64,000 nt of DNA from AWTP1-13 sp050248715 (lineage in GTDB: Bacteria > Pseudomonadota > Alphaproteobacteria > Rhizobiales > Hyphomicrobiaceae). Positions within the stretch are counted from its first letter, which is position 1. Each line of letters opens with the position of its first letter. The stretch covers positions 17,043 to 81,042 of the forward strand of contig JBFWRV010000023.1 in assembly GCA_050248715.1 (NCBI GenBank), written 5' to 3'. Shown here one piece after another: positions 39,291 through 48,801 of this stretch. Below the pieces are notes generated by a model. It did not search any database. It was given only the letters and a program-made list of their open reading frames with translations, and was not told the origin of the DNA. A program made the translations under genes and the position numbers.

Positions 39291-40604
39291 CTAATTCATC
39301 AGCTGGTCCGGCAGCCAGGTGACGGTCGCGGGCCAGGCGAGGAAGATGCCGATCGCCATGAAGTCGGCGATCACGAAGGGCAACGCGCCGCGGAACACGT
39401 CGGCCAGGGGTATGTCCCGTCTGACGGCAGCGACGACGAAGCAACTGAGCCCGATCGGGGGCGTGAGCAGGCACACCCCGCACATCTTGACGACGACGAT
39501 GCCGAACCAGATGGGGTCGTAGCCGAGCTTGACGACGGCCGGATAGAAAACCGGCAGCGTCAGCAGCAGCATGCCGATCGCATCCATGAAGCAGCCGAGC
39601 ACGAGATAGACGAACAGGATGCCGAGCATGACCACGACGCGCGGCACGGGCAGCCCCACCACCCATTCGGAGAACCGCTCGGGCACCCCGGCAAAGCCCA
39701 GAAAGCGCACGAAGATGAGAATGCCCCAGATGATGGCGAAGATCATCACGGTGAGCTTGGCCGTCTCGATCAGGGCGTCGTTGAGCTGGCGCCACTTCAT
39801 GCGGTTGAGCAGGGCGGTGACGTAAACCACGAAGGCGCCAAGGGCGCCGGCTTCCGTCGGCGTCGCCCAGCCGAACAGCATGGAGGCGAAGATGATGAGG
39901 ATGACGGCGATGACGGGGAAGGTGCCCGGCAGCGATGCGAAGCGCTCTTCCCAGGTATAGCCGTAAATGGGCTTGCCCGCGTTCGGGTTCCACAGGCTCC
40001 AGGTCACGACGATGATCGAGTAGCAGATCGCCGAGATGAAGCCCGGAATGAAGCCGGCGACCAGCAGCTTGCCGATCGAGGCTTCGACGATGATGGCGTA
40101 GACGACCATGATGGCGCTCGGGGGGATCAGCGAATCCAGCGTCGCGCCGGCTGCCACCACGCCTGATGCCAGTCTGCGGTCATAGCCGGCCTTGAGCATC
40201 TCCGGCACGGCGACGCGCGCGAATACGGCCGCTGCCGCCGTGGCGGCTCCCGAAACCGCGGAGAAGCCGGCGACGGCGAAGATCGTGGATACCGCCAGGC
40301 CGCCGGGCAGCCAGCCGAACCATCGCTTGCACGCCTCGAAGAGCGTCTGCGTCATGCCCGCGTGGAAGGCAAGATAGCCGATAAGGATGAAGAGAGGCAG
40401 GACCGAGAGGGTGTAGTTGACAGACTTGGAATGCGGAATGGTGCCGACCATGCCGGCTCCCGCCTTCCAGCCGATGATCGAGACGATGCCGATGAGGCCG
40501 ACGATGGAGGCCGCGATGTAGACCCGCACGCCGGCCAGGACCAGCACGAGCAGGGCAATGCAACCGATGATGCCGATGGCATCGCGCGACAGATCGATCG
40601 GCAT
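39291..40604 (-). CDS. TRAP transporter large permease (DctM family)
   Basis: A 437-residue inner-membrane protein with about twelve hydrophobic segments. It is the ion-coupled channel subunit of a TRAP transporter. Family stretches include GYLAFHAGMTQTLFEACKRW, GGLAVSTIFAVAGFSAVSGAATAAAAVFARVAVPEM, and LGCFMDAIGMLLLTLPVFYP. The start ATG overlaps the stop of the small permease gene by one base (TGATG). With the two upstream genes it forms a complete P-Q-M transporter on the minus strand. Confidence 0.95.
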   Translation of the reverse strand: MPIDLSRDAIGIIGCIALLVLVLAGVRVYIAASIVGLIGIVSIIGWKAGAGMVGTIPHSKSVNYTLSVLPLFILIGYLAFHAGMTQTLFEACKRWFGWLPGGLAVSTIFAVAGFSAVSGAATAAAAVFARVAVPEMLKAGYDRRLASGVVAAGATLDSLIPPSAIMVVYAIIVEASIGKLLVAGFIPGFISAICYSIIVVTWSLWNPNAGKPIYGYTWEERFASLPGTFPVIAVILIIFASMLFGWATPTEAGALGAFVVYVTALLNRMKWRQLNDALIETAKLTVMIFAIIWGILIFVRFLGFAGVPERFSEWVVGLPVPRVVVMLGILFVYLVLGCFMDAIGMLLLTLPVFYPAVVKLGYDPIWFGIVVVKMCGVCLLTPPIGLSCFVVAAVRRDIPLADVFRGALPFVIADFMAIGIFLAWPATVTWLPDQLMN

Positions 40605-41272
40605 CAGCGCCTCCCTGCCTGCGGATTGTGGGCGCTCCGGGCCGTGCCGCCGTCGAGGGCGCGGGCGGAGGCGGCCTCGCGCAACGCCTGCTCTTCGGCA
40701 TCGATGACCTCGGCCACGGCAATCGCCGGCTTGCCCGGGTCGATGAGGAGGCGCAGATAGGCCCACAGACTGATAAGCAGACGGACGAACAGCATGCCGA
40801 GGGCGATCGGGACGACGAGCTTGGACGGCCACAGGGGGATCTGGGCGTCGATGGTGGAGTCGCCGAGATACAGCGCCCGCATGGCATGCTGCCAGCTATA
40901 GAGGAAGAGCACGCCGCTGATGGCCAGCCCCGACAGGACGCCGACAATCTCGAACAGCGCCAGCCAGCGCCCCTTGAGGAAGCCGACGAACAGCTCCATG
41001 CGGATGTGGCCGCCGAGCCGCTCGGTGTAGGCGATCCCCAGAAAGACGAGGAACGCCATCATGATCTCGACGATGTCGATGTAACCGAAGATCGGCAGGT
41101 CGAAGAACTTGCGGCCAAGCACGTGGGCGACGCCGACCAGCATCAGGGCGAAGATGCCGAGCCCCGAGATGAAGGCCGAGAATTTCTCGATCCTGTGCAC
41201 GAAGCGGTCGACGGCGCCGAGCGCTCCTCCCCCCGCTTGCAATGTCGGATTGCTGGCTTGCGCGTGGGCCAT
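40604..41272 (-). CDS. TRAP transporter small permease (DctQ family)
   Basis: A 222-residue protein with four predicted membrane helices, the usual topology of DctQ subunits, including FSAFISGLGIFALMLVGVAHVLGRKFF and the AYTERLGGHIRMELFVGFL loop. The N-terminal 25 and C-terminal 35 residues are hydrophilic. The start was taken at MAHAQASNPT, since the longer upstream frame is Arg-rich and non-conserved. Coupled to the large permease gene by a one-base overlap. Confidence 0.9.
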   Translation of the reverse strand: MAHAQASNPTLQAGGGALGAVDRFVHRIEKFSAFISGLGIFALMLVGVAHVLGRKFFDLPIFGYIDIVEIMMAFLVFLGIAYTERLGGHIRMELFVGFLKGRWLALFEIVGVLSGLAISGVLFLYSWQHAMRALYLGDSTIDAQIPLWPSKLVVPIALGMLFVRLLISLWAYLRLLIDPGKPAIAVAEVIDAEEQALREAASARALDGGTARSAHNPQAGRR

Positions 41273-41380
41273 TTCTAGTCCCCCGGCGTGGGCTTGGACG
41301 CGCGAACGGGAATAGCCCCGAGCGGCCCGCAAGCCCCGCGCACGGGACAAGCGGGCCGGGCGATCACGCGATCTGCCACG

Positions 41381-42433
41381 TCATCTGGTGATCGCGTGCT
41401 TGGCGTTGGCCTTCTCTAGCTCCTTGAGCAGCGCGTCGAGCAGACCCTGGGCATCGAATTTGGCCTGGTTGTCGGCCACCCACTTCTCCCAGACGGGCTT
41501 GGCGGCAAGCTCGCGGAACTTCCTGATGTCTTCGTCGGAGTATTTGATCTCCGTGAGCTTCTGCTTGAAGAGCGGGAGATTGACCTTGTCGGCTTCGCGG
41601 TAGGCCGCGATCATCGCCTTGGTCGCCTCCGGCTGCGCCTCCATCAGCAGTTTTTGATACTGGGGCGGCAGCTTGGCGTAGGCCTCCTTGCTGACGACAG
41701 CGCTGCAGCCGGCGTTGCCGGGTGCCAGGTTGGATGTGTACCAGCTCGAGATGGTATGCAGCTGGTAGGCGGCGTGCGCGTAGGTGAAGGGAAACGAGGC
41801 GGCATCGACGGTGCCGCGCTCTAGCGCCGTGTAAAGCTCAACCGCCGGCACCGTCGAGAGACTGGCGCCGAGCTTGGCGAAGGCCTCGCCGACGGCGCCC
41901 GGCGCGCGCACGCGCAGCCCCTTCCAGTCATCGAGCGTCTTGGGCGGCTTGCCTTTGCCCATGAACTCGTACTGCGGGAGGATGGTGAAGAAGTAGGGCA
42001 TGGCGTTCCACTGCGCCATGTCGGCGACGAGGAGCGGGTGCTTCAGCATCGCGTCGGCCGCCTCCGCGCTCGCCTCCAGGCTCACGTACGGCAGGAACGG
42101 CATGGAGAACACCATCCACGAAGGGTTCTTGCCGGGATGGTAGAAATTGCACATGTCGGCCATCTCGATGGCGCCGAGCTTGATGGAGTCGAGGTTCTCC
42201 TTGTCCTTGGAGAACATCTCGCCGTAGCCGATTTTGATGGAAAACTTGCCGCCGGTGCGTTCCTTCAGGATGGCGGCGATCTTCTCGATGCCTTCGGTGT
42301 TGGCGCGCCGCTTGCCCCAGTTGGAGTGCCGCCACTCGACGGCCGGGCCCTCTACGATCTGCGCAAATGATGTCGACGGAACAATTGTCCACGCGAAGGC
42401 AATAGCCCACGCGCCCAGCGCATAGCGCCTCAT
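41381..42433 (-). CDS. TRAP transporter solute-binding protein (DctP family)
   Basis: A 350-residue periplasmic receptor. Signal peptide of about 24 residues (ending STSFA), then DctP-type features: GGKFSIKIGYGEMFSKDKENLDSIKLGAIEMADM, LDDWKGLRVRAPG and the VPAVELYTALERGTVDAA segment that lines the ligand site in this family. The Arg in GLRVRAPG is the usual carboxylate-binding residue, suggesting an organic acid ligand. The first gene of the TRAP operon (binding protein, DctQ, DctM). Confidence 0.95.
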   Translation of the reverse strand: MRRYALGAWAIAFAWTIVPSTSFAQIVEGPAVEWRHSNWGKRRANTEGIEKIAAILKERTGGKFSIKIGYGEMFSKDKENLDSIKLGAIEMADMCNFYHPGKNPSWMVFSMPFLPYVSLEASAEAADAMLKHPLLVADMAQWNAMPYFFTILPQYEFMGKGKPPKTLDDWKGLRVRAPGAVGEAFAKLGASLSTVPAVELYTALERGTVDAASFPFTYAHAAYQLHTISSWYTSNLAPGNAGCSAVVSKEAYAKLPPQYQKLLMEAQPEATKAMIAAYREADKVNLPLFKQKLTEIKYSDEDIRKFRELAAKPVWEKWVADNQAKFDAQGLLDALLKELEKANAKHAITR

Positions 42434-42722
42434 GGTGGTCCTCCCTTGTATTGCGGGGCCCCGTGACGGTTTGTGGACCCCATCTTGTTATGGGGCCATG
42501 GTTGCACAATGCGTTCACGGACTCAATGGCGGTGCGCGGGCGGAAATCCGCGCAACTGGGCGCCCTGCGTGCACGATCGAGAAGTCCGCGGTGCTGATTT
42601 CTCGTGACGTGAAGCCGACTTCCCGCTCTCGATCGCACGGGGATCGCCAGCCCCGCCGAGCCTCCCGGATGGCGACTTCGTTCCTCTCGTTCCGCGTACT
42701 GAAGCGATTTTCGCGATCGGAC

Positions 42723-44234
42723 CTAGTGCGCGTGGTTGCCGCCAGCGTAGTGGTTGATGTGGTAGGGTGTCTTGGCAAGCCCCGGGCAGAAGGCGTTGAC
42801 CAGCCCCTCGAGGCGCGAGAACAGCGCTTTGTTGGGGGCGTTGATTTCGCTTAGTCGCTGGCGTGCCGCCTCGGCCTTGCGGGCGAGTGCCGCCAGGTCC
42901 ACGCCGACGGGCTTGCGGTTCTCGACCACCATCCTTCCGCCCACCATCACCGAATGCACGGCCGAGCTGTCCTCGGTGTGGACGAGCTGGTTGGTTGGAT
43001 CGTTGCAGGGAATCCAGTTGATATGGGTGAGGTCGATGAAGACGAGATCGGCCTTGTAGCCCTTCTCGATCCTGCCGAGCTTGTCGCCGAAGCCGAGCGC
43101 GCGGGCGCTGCCGGCAGTGGCGGCCTCCAGGATCTCATGGCTGGCCAGCCATTCCGCGGTGTCGGGACCTTTGGCGTTGGACCCATAGGCGGCAACCCGC
43201 AGCGACTCGTACATGTTCTGGTTGTCGCAGCAGGAAGCCCCATCGGTGCCGATGCCGACGTTGAGCTTCGTGTCGAGCATCAGCCGGACTGCTGCGATGC
43301 CGTTGCCGAGCAGCATGTTGCTGCCGGGGTTGTGCGCCATGGAGGCGCCGTGGTCGGCCAGCCGCTTGATATCGTCGCGATCGAGCCACACGCCGTGTGC
43401 GGCGACGAAATCGGGGCCCAGCAGGCCCAGGTCCTGCAAATGCGCGGTGGGAGTCTTGCCGTACTTCTTGAGGCCGACGATGACCTGGACCTTGGATTCC
43501 TGCACATGGGTGTGCAGGCCGACGCCGTGCTCGCGCGCCAGGCGGGCGCATGCGCGCATGAACTCGTCGCTGCAATGGTGCGGGATGGTCGGCGCCACCG
43601 CGGGGCGCACCAGGTCGCGGTCGAAACGCCAGTCCTTCAGCACCTGCCCCATGACGGCAATGCTCGCTTCGTAGGGGGCGAGCCGCAGCCGCTCGACCTC
43701 CTTCTGCAGGGCCGAGGGCAGCACGTCGAGCAAGCCGGGGATCGCCTCGTAGAAGGAGATGTTGGCGACCATGGGCGCCACCACCGCGCGCATGCCCGCA
43801 TCGCTGTAGGCCTTGGCGCAAGCCGCGAGGCCATCCTGCGACGGTTGCGGGAACTCCACGGTCAGGTCGTAGCAGGCCGTGCAGCCCTTCATCAGCATCT
43901 CGAGCGCACCGATGTAGGTCGTCAGATACTTGTCCTCGAGCGCACGGTTGCCGCTGATCCACGGCGCGGCCGTGAGCAGGAGCTCCAGCGTCCAGCGGTC
44001 GCCCATGCCCTTGCTCAGATTGCCGTGACCGTGCGTGTGCGCGTTGATGAGCCCCGGGTGGATGAGCCGGTCGCTGGCGTCGACGACGGCGGCATCGGCG
44101 GGCGCGGCGAGGCCTGGCGGCCCGATCTCGGCGATGGTGTCGCCGGCGATGAGAATGTCGGCGGCGGGCGCGCGATGGCCCTTGATGTCGAGCACACGCC
44201 CGTTGCGAACCACCGTCATCGACTTGGCTGTCAT
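42723..44234 (-). CDS. Amidohydrolase family protein (TRZ/ATZ, cytosine/guanine deaminase-like)
   Basis: A 503-residue metal-dependent hydrolase. It has the metal motif NAHTHGHGN (His66, His68), the later histidines in GLHTHVQES and AAHGVWLD, and the catalytic Asp in IGTDGASCCDNQNMYES. This pattern is that of the TRZ/ATZ-type deaminases and chlorohydrolases acting on ring compounds (S-triazines, guanine, 5-methylthioadenosine and others). AAGGAGG precedes the ATG. The gene follows the ABC permease gene after 38 bases, so it is co-transcribed with an importer and may act on the imported compound. The true substrate is unknown. Confidence 0.93.
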   Translation of the reverse strand: MTAKSMTVVRNGRVLDIKGHRAPAADILIAGDTIAEIGPPGLAAPADAAVVDASDRLIHPGLINAHTHGHGNLSKGMGDRWTLELLLTAAPWISGNRALEDKYLTTYIGALEMLMKGCTACYDLTVEFPQPSQDGLAACAKAYSDAGMRAVVAPMVANISFYEAIPGLLDVLPSALQKEVERLRLAPYEASIAVMGQVLKDWRFDRDLVRPAVAPTIPHHCSDEFMRACARLAREHGVGLHTHVQESKVQVIVGLKKYGKTPTAHLQDLGLLGPDFVAAHGVWLDRDDIKRLADHGASMAHNPGSNMLLGNGIAAVRLMLDTKLNVGIGTDGASCCDNQNMYESLRVAAYGSNAKGPDTAEWLASHEILEAATAGSARALGFGDKLGRIEKGYKADLVFIDLTHINWIPCNDPTNQLVHTEDSSAVHSVMVGGRMVVENRKPVGVDLAALARKAEAARQRLSEINAPNKALFSRLEGLVNAFCPGLAKTPYHINHYAGGNHAH

Positions 44235-44272
44235 GGCGACGCCTCCTTGAGCTTTGCGTATGGGACCGGGCC

Positions 44273-45124
44273 TTACATCGTCGGCTTGTCGATGCCGGGA
44301 GACCAGGGGAAGAAGATGCGCTCGACGGCGACGATGATCTGGAACAGCACGATCCCCATGATCGACAGGATGATCAGGGCGCCCCAGGCGAGCTGGACCT
44401 TGAAGAAGGCGGTGGAGGTCTGGATCAGATAGCCGAGCCCGGCGTCCGCATTGACGAACTCGGCGACGACGGCGCCGACGACGGCGAGCGCGATGGCCGC
44501 CTTGAGGCCGCTGAATATGAAGGGCACGGCGTAGGGCAGCCGGATCCGCCACAGCTCGGTCCAGCGGTTGGCGCGGCAGGCGCGCCCGAGCTCGATCAGC
44601 TCGGGCGGCACGGACACGAGCCCCGATGCGATCGACAACACGAGCGGGAAGAACGCGACGAGGAACGTGACCACCACGCGCGGCAGCTCGCTAGTGCCGA
44701 GCACGACGACGAGGATGGGCGCGAGTGCGACCTTGGGGATTGCCTGCGTCAGGACGAGGAGGGGGTAGATGGCGGCGGCGACCAGCGGCGAGGAGGTGAG
44801 CAGCACCGCCAGGGGCAGGCTTACAGCAACGGACACAAGGAAGCCCAGGATGACGGTCTTGCTCGTTACGAGTGTATGCCAGGCGACGTTGCCCGGGTTG
44901 GCCGTCGTCTCGGTCCATATGGCCGAAGGCGCGGGGATGATGTAGGCGGGAATGGCAAACGCCCTACAGGTGGCTTCCCAAACGAGGAACAGGCCGGCGA
45001 TGGCCGCCAGGGGCAGCGCCACCTCGACGATCCAGGCGGGGATCGGCCGCGGGTCAGTGGAGAGACTTGCGGCCGGCGCCGAAGATGAGCTGGCGGATGC
45101 GGCCGGCTGCGTGCTGGAACTCAT
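44273..45124 (-). CDS. ABC transporter permease (SsuC/TauC-like)
   Basis: A 283-residue membrane protein with about six helices, of the type that imports sulfonates, nitrate or pyrimidine precursors. The EAA-type loop that docks the ATPase is visible in ELGRACRANRWTELWRIRLPYAVP. The N-terminus is a Ser/Ala-rich tail. Its first 71 bases overlap the end of the ATPase gene, so translation is coupled. Together with the ATPase and NMT1-like binding protein it forms a complete importer. Confidence 0.93.
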   Translation of the reverse strand: MSSSTQPAASASSSSAPAASLSTDPRPIPAWIVEVALPLAAIAGLFLVWEATCRAFAIPAYIIPAPSAIWTETTANPGNVAWHTLVTSKTVILGFLVSVAVSLPLAVLLTSSPLVAAAIYPLLVLTQAIPKVALAPILVVVLGTSELPRVVVTFLVAFFPLVLSIASGLVSVPPELIELGRACRANRWTELWRIRLPYAVPFIFSGLKAAIALAVVGAVVAEFVNADAGLGYLIQTSTAFFKVQLAWGALIILSIMGIVLFQIIVAVERIFFPWSPGIDKPTM

Positions 45125-45824
45125 CTCGGGCCTCCATGCCGAACTGCCGGGGACGCGGCACGTTCACGTTGATGATCTCCGCGATCCGGCCCGGGCGCGG
45201 CGACAGCACAACGACGCGGTCGGCGAGCATGACCGATTCAGGGATCGAGTGCGTCACGAACAGCACCGTCTTGGGCTGCTCGCGCCAGATGCGCATAAGC
45301 TCCAGCGTCAGCTCCTCGCGCGTGAGGGCGTCGAGCGCGCTGAACGGCTCGTCCATGAGCAGGATATCGGGATTGTGCACCAGCGACCGGCAGATGCCGA
45401 CGCGCATCTGCATGCCGCCGGAGAGCTCGCGCGGATATTTCCGCTCGAAGCCCGAGAGGCCGACGAGCTCGATCAGGCGCATGGCCTGCTTTGGGCTCTC
45501 CGGCGTCAGCCGCTTCATCATCTTGAGCGGGAAGAGCACATTGTCGAGCACGGTGGCCCACGGCAGCAGGGTCGGCGTCTGGAAGACGATGCCGGTCTCC
45601 GCCCGCGGTTCCTGCACCGTCCGGCCGTCGATGACGACGCGGCCGCGGCTCAGCGGGATGAGGCCGCCGACCAGCCTAAGCAGCGTCGACTTCCCGCATC
45701 CCGAGGGACCCACCAGGCAGACGAACTCGTTGCGTTGGATCGATATCGATACGTCGCTGAGCGCCACCACGCGGTCGCTGTCGCGCGAAATAAAATGCTT
45801 CGATACGTTCTCGATCTCGATCAC
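45054..45824 (-). CDS. ABC transporter ATP-binding protein (SsuB/TauB-like)
   Basis: An ATPase of about 256 residues. Walker A GPSGCGKST, signature LSGGMQMR, Walker B ILLMDEPFSALD and the His switch VTHSIPE are all present. The open frame extends 17 codons further upstream to an ATG, but the first of those codons (MPAYAGMT) come from an intergenic palindromic repeat (45852-45938). I therefore prefer the GTG that gives MIEIENVSKHF, with AGGGG close upstream; Met at 45857 is an alternative. It drives the importer with the overlapping permease gene. Confidence 0.88.
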   Translation of the reverse strand: MIEIENVSKHFISRDSDRVVALSDVSISIQRNEFVCLVGPSGCGKSTLLRLVGGLIPLSRGRVVIDGRTVQEPRAETGIVFQTPTLLPWATVLDNVLFPLKMMKRLTPESPKQAMRLIELVGLSGFERKYPRELSGGMQMRVGICRSLVHNPDILLMDEPFSALDALTREELTLELMRIWREQPKTVLFVTHSIPESVMLADRVVVLSPRPGRIAEIINVNVPRPRQFGMEARDEFQHAAGRIRQLIFGAGRKSLH

Positions 45825-45851
45825 GACCCCTGCCTTGGCTCCGATCTCCAA

Positions 45852-45938
45852 TGTCATGCCCGCGTAGGCGGGCATCCACGATGCCGCGACTACAGACCCA
45901 TCTCAACAAGCGTGGATCCCGCCTTCCCGGGGATGACG
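45852..45938. repeat. Paired palindromic repeat between ABC genes
   Basis: Two hairpins, TGTCATGCCCGCGTAGGCGG GCATCCACG and CGTGGATCCCGCCTTCCCGG GGATGACG, are inverted copies of each other (45852-45880 and 45911-45938). It separates the binding-protein gene from the ATPase gene and runs into the possible N-terminal codons of the latter. Confidence 0.85.
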
Positions 45939-45940
45939 AA

Positions 45941-46924
45941 CTATTTCTCGACCAGCGAGGTGTCGATCGCCTGCTTGTAGTCCCAGTCCGGCTTCAGCTC
46001 CTGCGCCTCGGAGATGGCCTTCCAGGTGAAGTCGAGACGCTCCGGCCCCTCTTTGCCCCAGCCGTACTGCTGCGTGTGGTCGTTGTAGACGAAGGCCAGG
46101 GTGGCCCGCACGCTGCCCATGCAGTCGTCGAGCGCCACTTCCGGCACCTTCTGGACGTGCAGCTTGCAGGTTGCCTCGGGGTTGTCGCGCGCGAACTCGA
46201 AGGTCTTCTTGATGGCGCGCAGGAAGCGCTTGGTGAGGTCGGGCTTCTCGGCGATCATCTTGTCCGTGGCGATGATGGTTGCCGCGTAGATCTTGAACCC
46301 CACCTCCACGAAGGGGAGGGGGACGATTTCCTCCCCCGCGGCCTTGGCTGCCTTGTTCTGATAGTAGTGGTGGATGGAATAGAAGGGTGCCGCGTCCAGG
46401 TTCTTGGCGATCAGCTGCGCCGCCATGGCGGCGCCGTCCATGTTGACCCACGTGATCTTGTTCGGGTCCGTGCCGGCCCGCTCGGCAACCTTGGGGAAAT
46501 AGAACTTGTGGCTGTTGCCCGGCGTGATGCCGATCTTCTTGCCTTCCAGGCCCTTGAAATTGGTGATGCCCGAGCTCTTCAGCACGAACAGGGAGTGGGG
46601 GGATTGCGAATAGACGACGGCGATGGTCTTCACCGGCACGTTCTGGCGGGAGCGGGCGGTCATGACGGCGGCCATGTCGGCGACGCCGAAGTCGAAGGCG
46701 CCGGCCGCCAGCTTGGTGACGGTGTCGCCCGAGCCGTAGCCGCGCGTGATCGTCACGTCGATGCCTTCGGAGGCGAAGATCCCCTTCTGCCAGCCGCCGT
46801 AGTACATGGCGTGCTCGCCCGACGGAATCCAGTCCGTCTGGAAGCGCACCTTGTCCTGGGCGAGCGCCGGTGTCGCCGCCAGAGCCAGCGCGGCGAAAGC
46901 GATCCTGAGACGCGCACGCGTCAT
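45941..46924 (-). CDS. ABC transporter substrate-binding protein (NMT1/THI5, SsuA-like)
   Basis: A 327-residue periplasmic binding protein. Signal peptide about 22 residues (ending TPALA), then the NMT1/THI5-like opening VRFQTDWIPSGEHAMYYGGWQKGIFASEGIDVTI and GSGDTVTKLAAGAFDFGVADMAAVM. The family binds pyrimidine thiamine precursors, taurine, aliphatic sulfonates or similar compounds. GGAGGTGACG before the ATG fixes the start. First gene of the ABC and amidohydrolase set on the minus strand. Confidence 0.94.
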   Translation of the reverse strand: MTRARLRIAFAALALAATPALAQDKVRFQTDWIPSGEHAMYYGGWQKGIFASEGIDVTITRGYGSGDTVTKLAAGAFDFGVADMAAVMTARSRQNVPVKTIAVVYSQSPHSLFVLKSSGITNFKGLEGKKIGITPGNSHKFYFPKVAERAGTDPNKITWVNMDGAAMAAQLIAKNLDAAPFYSIHHYYQNKAAKAAGEEIVPLPFVEVGFKIYAATIIATDKMIAEKPDLTKRFLRAIKKTFEFARDNPEATCKLHVQKVPEVALDDCMGSVRATLAFVYNDHTQQYGWGKEGPERLDFTWKAISEAQELKPDWDYKQAIDTSLVEK

Positions 46925-47208
46925 CGTCACCTCCATCCCTAGTGTGAATATGGCTGCGAGTATGCGCCGGGGTCGGTCTGCCCGCAATTCGGAAAGGCTT
47001 GTCCGGCAGGGAACAATTGCTTCTTTCACGCCCATGGGCAGCAAGGCGCGCGTACAATTGTGCAAGCGCGGTGCAGATCGGTCCGCGCGGTGTTTTGCCG
47101 TTCGCGGGAGCCGCGTCATCCGGCCAGGCCGACGCAGGGGAGCCCGGCGGGTAGCGGGCGCCGGGAACGTCCGGGATTGACGCTCTCTTGCAGGCAGCCC
47201 GCGAGTCC

Positions 47209-48705
47209 CTAGCGGACCTCGGAAAGGAACGAGAGCTGGCTGCTGTGGGCGGCTCCATCGCGGTCGACCAGCTCGGTCGGATAGTCGCCGGTGAAGCAGT
47301 GGTCGGTGTATTGCGGCGCACGCGCATCGCGCTTCTCATGGCCGAGCGCGCGGTAGATGCCGTCCACCGACAGGAACGCCAGGGTGGTGGCGCCAATGAA
47401 CCGGCGCATCTCCTCCACGCTCATGTTGGCGGCCAGCAGTTCCGAGGTGCGGGGCGTGTCGATGCCGTAGAAGTCGGGATGCGTGATGGGCGGGCTCGAG
47501 ACGCGCAGGTGCACCTCGCGGGCGCCGGCCTCGAACATCATCTGCACGATCTTCTTGGACGTGGTGCCGCGCACGATGCTGTCGTCGAGCAGCACGATGC
47601 GATTGCCCCGCACCGCGCCGGCATTGGCGGAGTGCTTCAGCTTGACGCCGAGCTGGCGGATCCGCTGCTCGGGCTCGATGAAGGTGCGCCCGACATAGTG
47701 ATTGCGGATGATGCCGAGCTCGAAGGGGATGCCGCTCTCCTGGGCGTAGCCGATGGCGGCGGGCACGCCGGAGTCGGGGATTGGGATGATGACGTCGGCG
47801 CGGGCCGGGGCCTCGCGCGCCAGCTCGGCGCCCATCCCCTTGCGCAAGGCATAGACGTTGCGCCCGCCGACCATGGAATCGGGCCGGGCGAAGTAGATGT
47901 ATTCGAAAATGCACGGCCGGGCCGGCCGGCGGGGGAAGGGGCGGTGGCTCTCGATGCCCTCTGCGGTGATCGTGACGATCTCGCCGTTCTCGATCTCGCG
48001 CACGAATTCGGCGCCGACGATGTCGAGCGCGCACGTCTCGGAGGCCAGGACATAGCTCGAGCCGAGCCGTCCGAGCATCAGCGGCCGGATGCCGATCGGA
48101 TCGCGCGCGCCGATCATCATGTCGTTGGTGATGCAGACGAGCGCATAGGCGCCCTGGATCTGGCGCAGCGCCTCCACGAAGCGCTCCACGATGCGGCGGC
48201 GCTGCGAGCGGGCCATCAGGTGAAGGATGACCTCGGTGTCGGAGGTCGACTGGCAGATGGCGCCGGAGGAGATCAGCTCGCGGCGCAGCGTGCGGGCATT
48301 GGTGAGGTTGCCGTTGTGCCCCAGCGCGAAGCCGCCTGTGTCGAGGTCGGCGAACAGGGGCTGCACGTTGCGCAGGATGGTGTCGCCGGTGGTGGAGTAG
48401 CGGTTGTGGCCGACGGCCAGGTGCCCCTTGAGCCGCCCGATGACGTCCGCCTTGTTGAAGTTGTCGCCGACGAGGCCGAGCCGGCGCTCGGAGTGGAAAT
48501 GCGTGCCGTCGAAGGTGACGATACCCGCTGATTCCTGGCCCCGGTGCTGGAGGGCGTGCAACCCGAGCGCGGTCAGCGCCGCGGCATCGTCGTGGCCGAG
48601 GACGCCGAAGACGCCGCACTCCTCGCGCGGGCGATCGTCGTCATCGGCAGGAGGCGAGCTTGCGATCCCGGAACACCCCTCACCCCGGTCGAGCGCATGG
48701 TCCAT
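47209..48705 (-). CDS. purF: Amidophosphoribosyltransferase
   Basis: A 498-residue enzyme of the first step of purine synthesis, converting PRPP and glutamine to phosphoribosylamine. A propeptide of about 29 residues precedes the catalytic Cys30 in EECGVFGV, which must become the N-terminal nucleophile. The glutaminase part has LQHRGQESAGI and GHNRYSTTG; the PRPP loop is RIVLLDDSIVRGTT. Full length. Downstream of cvpA on the same strand, the usual order. Confidence 0.97.
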   Translation of the reverse strand: MDHALDRGEGCSGIASSPPADDDDRPREECGVFGVLGHDDAAALTALGLHALQHRGQESAGIVTFDGTHFHSERRLGLVGDNFNKADVIGRLKGHLAVGHNRYSTTGDTILRNVQPLFADLDTGGFALGHNGNLTNARTLRRELISSGAICQSTSDTEVILHLMARSQRRRIVERFVEALRQIQGAYALVCITNDMMIGARDPIGIRPLMLGRLGSSYVLASETCALDIVGAEFVREIENGEIVTITAEGIESHRPFPRRPARPCIFEYIYFARPDSMVGGRNVYALRKGMGAELAREAPARADVIIPIPDSGVPAAIGYAQESGIPFELGIIRNHYVGRTFIEPEQRIRQLGVKLKHSANAGAVRGNRIVLLDDSIVRGTTSKKIVQMMFEAGAREVHLRVSSPPITHPDFYGIDTPRTSELLAANMSVEEMRRFIGATTLAFLSVDGIYRALGHEKRDARAPQYTDHCFTGDYPTELVDRDGAAHSSQLSFLSEVR

Positions 48706-48801
48706 TGGCGGCCTCCTGCTGCCGCTGAAACGGCAGTCTGCCCGGCACCGGCTTTGGGCGCAGGCATACCGCTTCGCGGGGCACCCCCGATATAGGCCAA
48801 G

